Below the pieces are notes generated by a model. The model ran no database searches. It saw only the letters and a program-made list of their open reading frames with translations, and was not told the DNA's origin. From Quercus robur (lineage: Eukaryota; Streptophyta; Magnoliopsida; Fagales; Fagaceae), in NCBI RefSeq assembly GCF_932294415.1, contig NC_065537.1:63068290-63132289 (forward strand): 64,000 nucleotides of DNA. Reading direction: 5' to 3'. Below, one piece after another: positions 60,443-64,000 of this stretch (its first letter is position 1; every line of letters starts with the position of its first letter). A program made the translations under genes and the position numbers.

Positions 60443-61534
60443 TGTATAAACACCCTTGAACGTTTAGACCCCCAAATTACAACTTAACCAATTCAAGTAA
60501 TATGTCAAACAACAAGTGTGCGGAAACTTAACATAAGCTATAATATGGAATTGGTTAAAAACTATCTAAGCCAAAACAAAACACAATCCACAGCAGATAA
60601 TAAAAAGGCAAAGATAGAGAGGAAGGAAGATGCAAACACAAAGACAACACGCGATGTGTTATCGAAGAGGAAACCGAAGCCCTCGGCGTAAAACCTCTCC
60701 GCCGCCCTCCAAGCGGTAAACAATCCACTAGAAAATACAGTTGGGATACATGGACAGCAATAGACCCTCCAAGCCTAATCTACCCAGTGCACCTAAGCCC
60801 TCCAAGCTTCTTGCTCCAACGAGGTTGAGCCGAACCTTTTTCTTTTCTAGCTTCCTGGATTCCGCTATTAGACCGTAGCATCAACCAATGAAGATTGGTT
60901 CCTTCCTAACTGCTTCCCAGAAATCCAAACAGCTCTCTCACAGTAATGATAATGGTGAGAATCAGGTTTGGTATAATGCCTCTCAAGGATTTGACAATGG
61001 AGAGGAAGAGAGTTGAGGAATTTGAAGAGACTCTAATGTATAGATTGTGGGTGAATCAATCTTGTTTTTCTTTAGGGTTTCTCTCTCAAAATTCTCTCTG
61101 GAAACTCTCTTACAATCGTGGGTAAAAGGGGTATTTATACTAGAGTGGAAGAGGAATGTGAAACGTCAGGTTTTACAAAACAGGGGTGGCTCGCGGCTTG
61201 ACCTCGCGGCTTGACTAAGTCGCGAGATCCAGTCGCGAGATAACCGTATGGCCAGTTGTCCTGTTTTGTCCTGTAGTGCTCCAGCTTGCATGACTGTTCA
61301 CCTTCCAGCATGCTTGGCACGTGTGCTGCGTCTGGCGGCTTGCAGCCGCGAGTCACCCGCGAGGCCAAGCCGCGAGTCTCTAATTTCTTGCACACTCTTG
61401 AGCAATCTTCACTCTATCTCACTCACTACCCTTACATCAAACCCACCTAAATACAGGGTTACTAAATGCTGAATTACAAGCAAATTTGGCACGGAATAAA
61501 GCCAATTAGATGGTTGAATAAATTCAACCTTACA
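60443..61534 (-). repeat. 3' LTR of the SIRE-like element
   Basis: TG...CA ends, 1092 bp. A GC-richer part around 61190-61385 repeats CGCGGCTTG/GTCGCGAG text on both strands. Plus text includes AAGCCCTCCAAGC repeats near 60680-60810. Confidence 0.72.
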
Positions 61535-61548
61535 ATCTCCCCCTTTGG
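61535..61548 (-). other. Polypurine tract
   Basis: Minus strand CCAAAGGGGGAGAT directly before the LTR; second-strand primer for the element. Confidence 0.75.
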
Positions 61549-62260
61549 CTATTCCGTGACAAAACCCTAAAACAGACTCTAGACTTAACATGTGAGTTGG
61601 GAACAGTTGAACAAAACTCACTCACACCTAACTCTAGAAGCTGTGAAGCACTTGAATCATATGAACATAATACTCCTGAAACACAACAATACACCATGAT
61701 CATTGTAAGCAGAAAATTATAAAATGCATATGAAACAGGCAATATGTGATCAAGCAAAGATGGAGTTAAGAAACAAACCATGGCTTGATCAGCCAAGTGA
61801 ACACCACAAGGTAGTGATCACAGTGCTCATTCACACTTGGAATGAACACAAGGACATACAAGTTAACAAGTACAAGGCAAGATACTTGTATGCTCAACAC
61901 TCAACCAATGCATAATACACAAGGTATATGCATCTAGGAACAATCCTACAAGGGCACAAGAGTGACAGTACATAAATCAAAAAGCAAGACATTTAGATTA
62001 AAGTACTGATTTCAACATAGCATAAAGGCTGCATAAAGCAAGGTACATACCATAAAGCCTACAAACTATGCATAAAACATTAACCCTAAAAGCTTACAAA
62101 AGCACATGGGTACAAACCACCATATAACAGTTTACAAAACACAAAATATCAACTTAAACTGAAAACTTAAACTGAAGAAGAATGTAAAGACACTCCCCCT
62201 TAGGTAATATCCTCCCCCTCTGATCATGCCTATCACTCCCCCTTTTTGTCATGGAATAGG

Positions 62261-63353
62261 CTATTCATCCTCTTCCAGCTTTCTCTGAATTTGATCCAAT
62301 TGAGTTTGAAGAGAGGTAAACTTCATATCCCATCGAGTGCTGTGATGGTGTAGAGAAGCTGTGAGTCCAGACATCTTTGTATTCAACTCGTGGACAGAGG
62401 ATACAATGCGATCAAGTTTCTCATCAAGGGAGAGAGTGCTGAAATGAGAGCCACTGTGAGATGCAGAAGTTTCTGGTTTGGCTTTCTTCCGACTATGTCC
62501 AATGCTTGCATTGAATGTACGCATGTTGATTGGACTTGGTTTTGAGATAGGAGATTCATCTGCCGTTGGATAAATTCCTTTGAGCTTCAAGATCCGTGAA
62601 ATGAGACAGCAGAAAGGAATGCATATCCGAGACTCAGTTCGAAGAACCGTTTTGCGCAGAACATGAAAGATATGAGCACAGATGTCTATTTCCACATCAG
62701 AGATTAGATCATGAAGAAACAAAGCACGCCCGAGGTTCATATACCCAGTGCTTGATAAATGGTACAAATTGTGAAACATCACAATTGTAAGCACTCTCAG
62801 TTTTGGAGAAAGAGAGGAAACACTGATGGATTTTCCATTGGGTGAGAACTCCAAGTCTTGACCAACTTTCTTTGAGAAGCTCCTCATCAGGACAGAGATC
62901 ATTATAAACCGGTGAATGTCGGAATATTGGTCTGTTGATGTGAAGGATTTCTGCTAGATATGCAGGAGAGACAGAAAAGCTCTTTTTCCGAACCCAGCAC
63001 TTAAGTTCATCTTCTTCCACAATTGCGTTAGCATAAAATTCTTTTACCAAATCTTCATACGCGTCATCCAGATCAGAGAGAAGGTAATTCCAGTCCTTGT
63101 GAGCAAACCATTTCGGAATGTCAGTGTCATGAAGTGAGGACTGATCCACAGTTCTTTCTAGTAATGGTGTAGCATTTTGAAAATAATTCTCATGAGACTG
63201 ATAGGCTGCATAGGATCTGAACTTGTTGGGATCAAATCTCTTTGATGAAGAGCGAGTCTCTTTTGTTTGAGGTGGGTAATCATCAACATCAATTATGGGT
63301 TCCTTCCCTTTGGAACTACCTCCTTTCACAGCTGCTTTCTTGAATGGTGACAT
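62261..63353 (-). pseudogene. Extra gene of the SIRE-like element (plant transposon protein-like), one frameshift
   Basis: It starts at ATG 63353-63351 (MSPFKKAAVKGGSSKGKEP), then FRSYAAYQSHENYF, FAHKDWNYLLSDLDDAYEDL, VSPAYLAEILHINRP, PVYNDLCPDEELL. Near 62875 the frame shifts and continues with LEFSPNGKSISVSSLSPKL, FHNLYHLSSTGYMNLGRA, and a C-terminal coiled coil (LDEKLDRIVSSVHELNTK ... LDQIQRKLEEDE). The middle resembles the domain called putative plant transposon protein in family databases, from memory. Full length would be about 360 residues. The shift is a single event, so it could be an assembly error. Function unknown. Confidence 0.65.
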
Positions 63354-63359
63354 GTCTAG

Positions 63360-64000
63360 TCTATATTATGAACAAGGAAATGACAAAACACAATCCAACA
63401 GACTTTATTAGCAGTGGGTTAGTGGTAATATAGGGATAATGAAGAAACCCTAACAGCTGGATGAAAATGTCCAGAAAATAGCAATGAGGGACACAAATGG
63501 CCCAAATTGAACTACACAGTAGAGGGGGTCAAAATAAAACCACACAATCAGCTTAAAAAGAACCCACATTCAACACAGGATCATTTTGAAACAACACATC
63601 AATAGCAGATCAGACAAGATGATAAACCAAAAAATAGCAAACCCTAGCTAAGCACATGATGAAGAACAAAACCGACAATTTAAAATAGCTCAAAACAGAA
63701 ACAAAAGCTTCCATAAGCTAAGCATGGACAAGGGGTAATAGCTGAGCTAAAAAACCCATCTCAAAATCACAATCAAATGCGAATAATCCAGAGGGAAAAC
63801 CATAACAACAAGTAGAATAGAGTTCAAGACAGAAAAACTATACCTATTACTCGATGATTTTGAGCTGAAAAGAGGCAAAAATGGAGGCACGGTGTGAATG
63901 GGTAAGAGCGGATGAGAAAGACAATGAATAGTCACAAACAGATCAAGGGAAAACAAAAAAAAAGTTCAAAAACTGCCCCTATATTTCCAAAACACGCGTT
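63360..64000. other. Noncoding part of the SIRE-like element
   Basis: No domain recognised. It is A-rich on plus (AAAACCCATCTC...), probably the region between pol and the extra gene. Confidence 0.4.

Larger units (their letters stand above)
60443..64000 (-). mobile_element. 3' part of a SIRE-like Ty1/copia element, minus strand
   Basis: The 3' LTR is 60443-61534 (plus reads TGTATAAACACCC ... CAACCTTACA), preceded on the minus strand by the polypurine tract CCAAAGGGGGAGAT. Upstream of that lies an extra gene (62261-63353). SIRE/Maximus copia elements carry an extra gene between pol and the 3' LTR. The window ends before pol, so the assignment rests on the polypurine tract, LTR form and gene order. 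It inserted in exon 2 of P450 copy 3. Confidence 0.65.

Overview
This window is nuclear DNA from a flowering plant. It is AT-rich, the genes have GT-AG introns, and the genes and transposons are typical of woody eudicots. The mix of repeats suggests Fagaceae (oak or chestnut relatives), but that is an impression from memory and not proven here. Genes are sparse and most of the 64 kb is transposon-derived. I find one convincing intact host gene, a UGT87-type glycosyltransferase on the minus strand (15994-19336). Two further intact reading frames sit inside transposons: a DUF538 protein and a TOM9-2-like mitochondrial import subunit. A truncated UGT duplicate lies at 23953-24440. Three plus-strand cytochrome P450 copies of the CYP71 clan (2828-4052, 51337-54204, 56867-60442) are all broken.

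Layout: 1-1169, 5' end of a minus-strand LTR retrotransposon. 2828-8290, a P450 fragment and its flank, split by a 3.5-kb Helitron (4654-8130) carrying a DUF538 gene and an ankyrin-repeat gene fragment. 9-15 kb, noncoding repeats. 15.3-19.5 kb, fold-back element, SINE and UGT87 gene. 20-33 kb, MITEs, a Copia remnant, the UGT fragment, a PIF/Harbinger-like element, related solo LTRs, and two non-autonomous DNA elements. 33624-47475, an old Tat-like Ty3/gypsy element with ruined gag-pol, an 81-bp tandem array and an antisense gene, itself cut by a 2.4-kb solo LTR. 51.3-54.2 kb, P450 copy 2, cut by a solo LTR. 55.1-56.7 kb, a higher-order tandem array. 56.9-60.4 kb, P450 copy 3 with a TOM9-2-carrying hAT element in its intron. 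60443-64000, 3' end of a SIRE-like Copia element on the minus strand.

The P450 block around 2.8-8.3 kb and the block at 53.1-55.1 kb are paralogous duplicates. Each supplies an empty site for an insertion in the other: the Helitron is absent from the second and a SINE is absent from the first. This gives internal proof of both insertions. No pathway or operon-like logic links the genes. The window is best read as a decaying P450/UGT neighbourhood used repeatedly as a transposon target, with at least two elements that carry host gene sequence. All alignments were made by eye; coordinates of diverged repeats are approximate.
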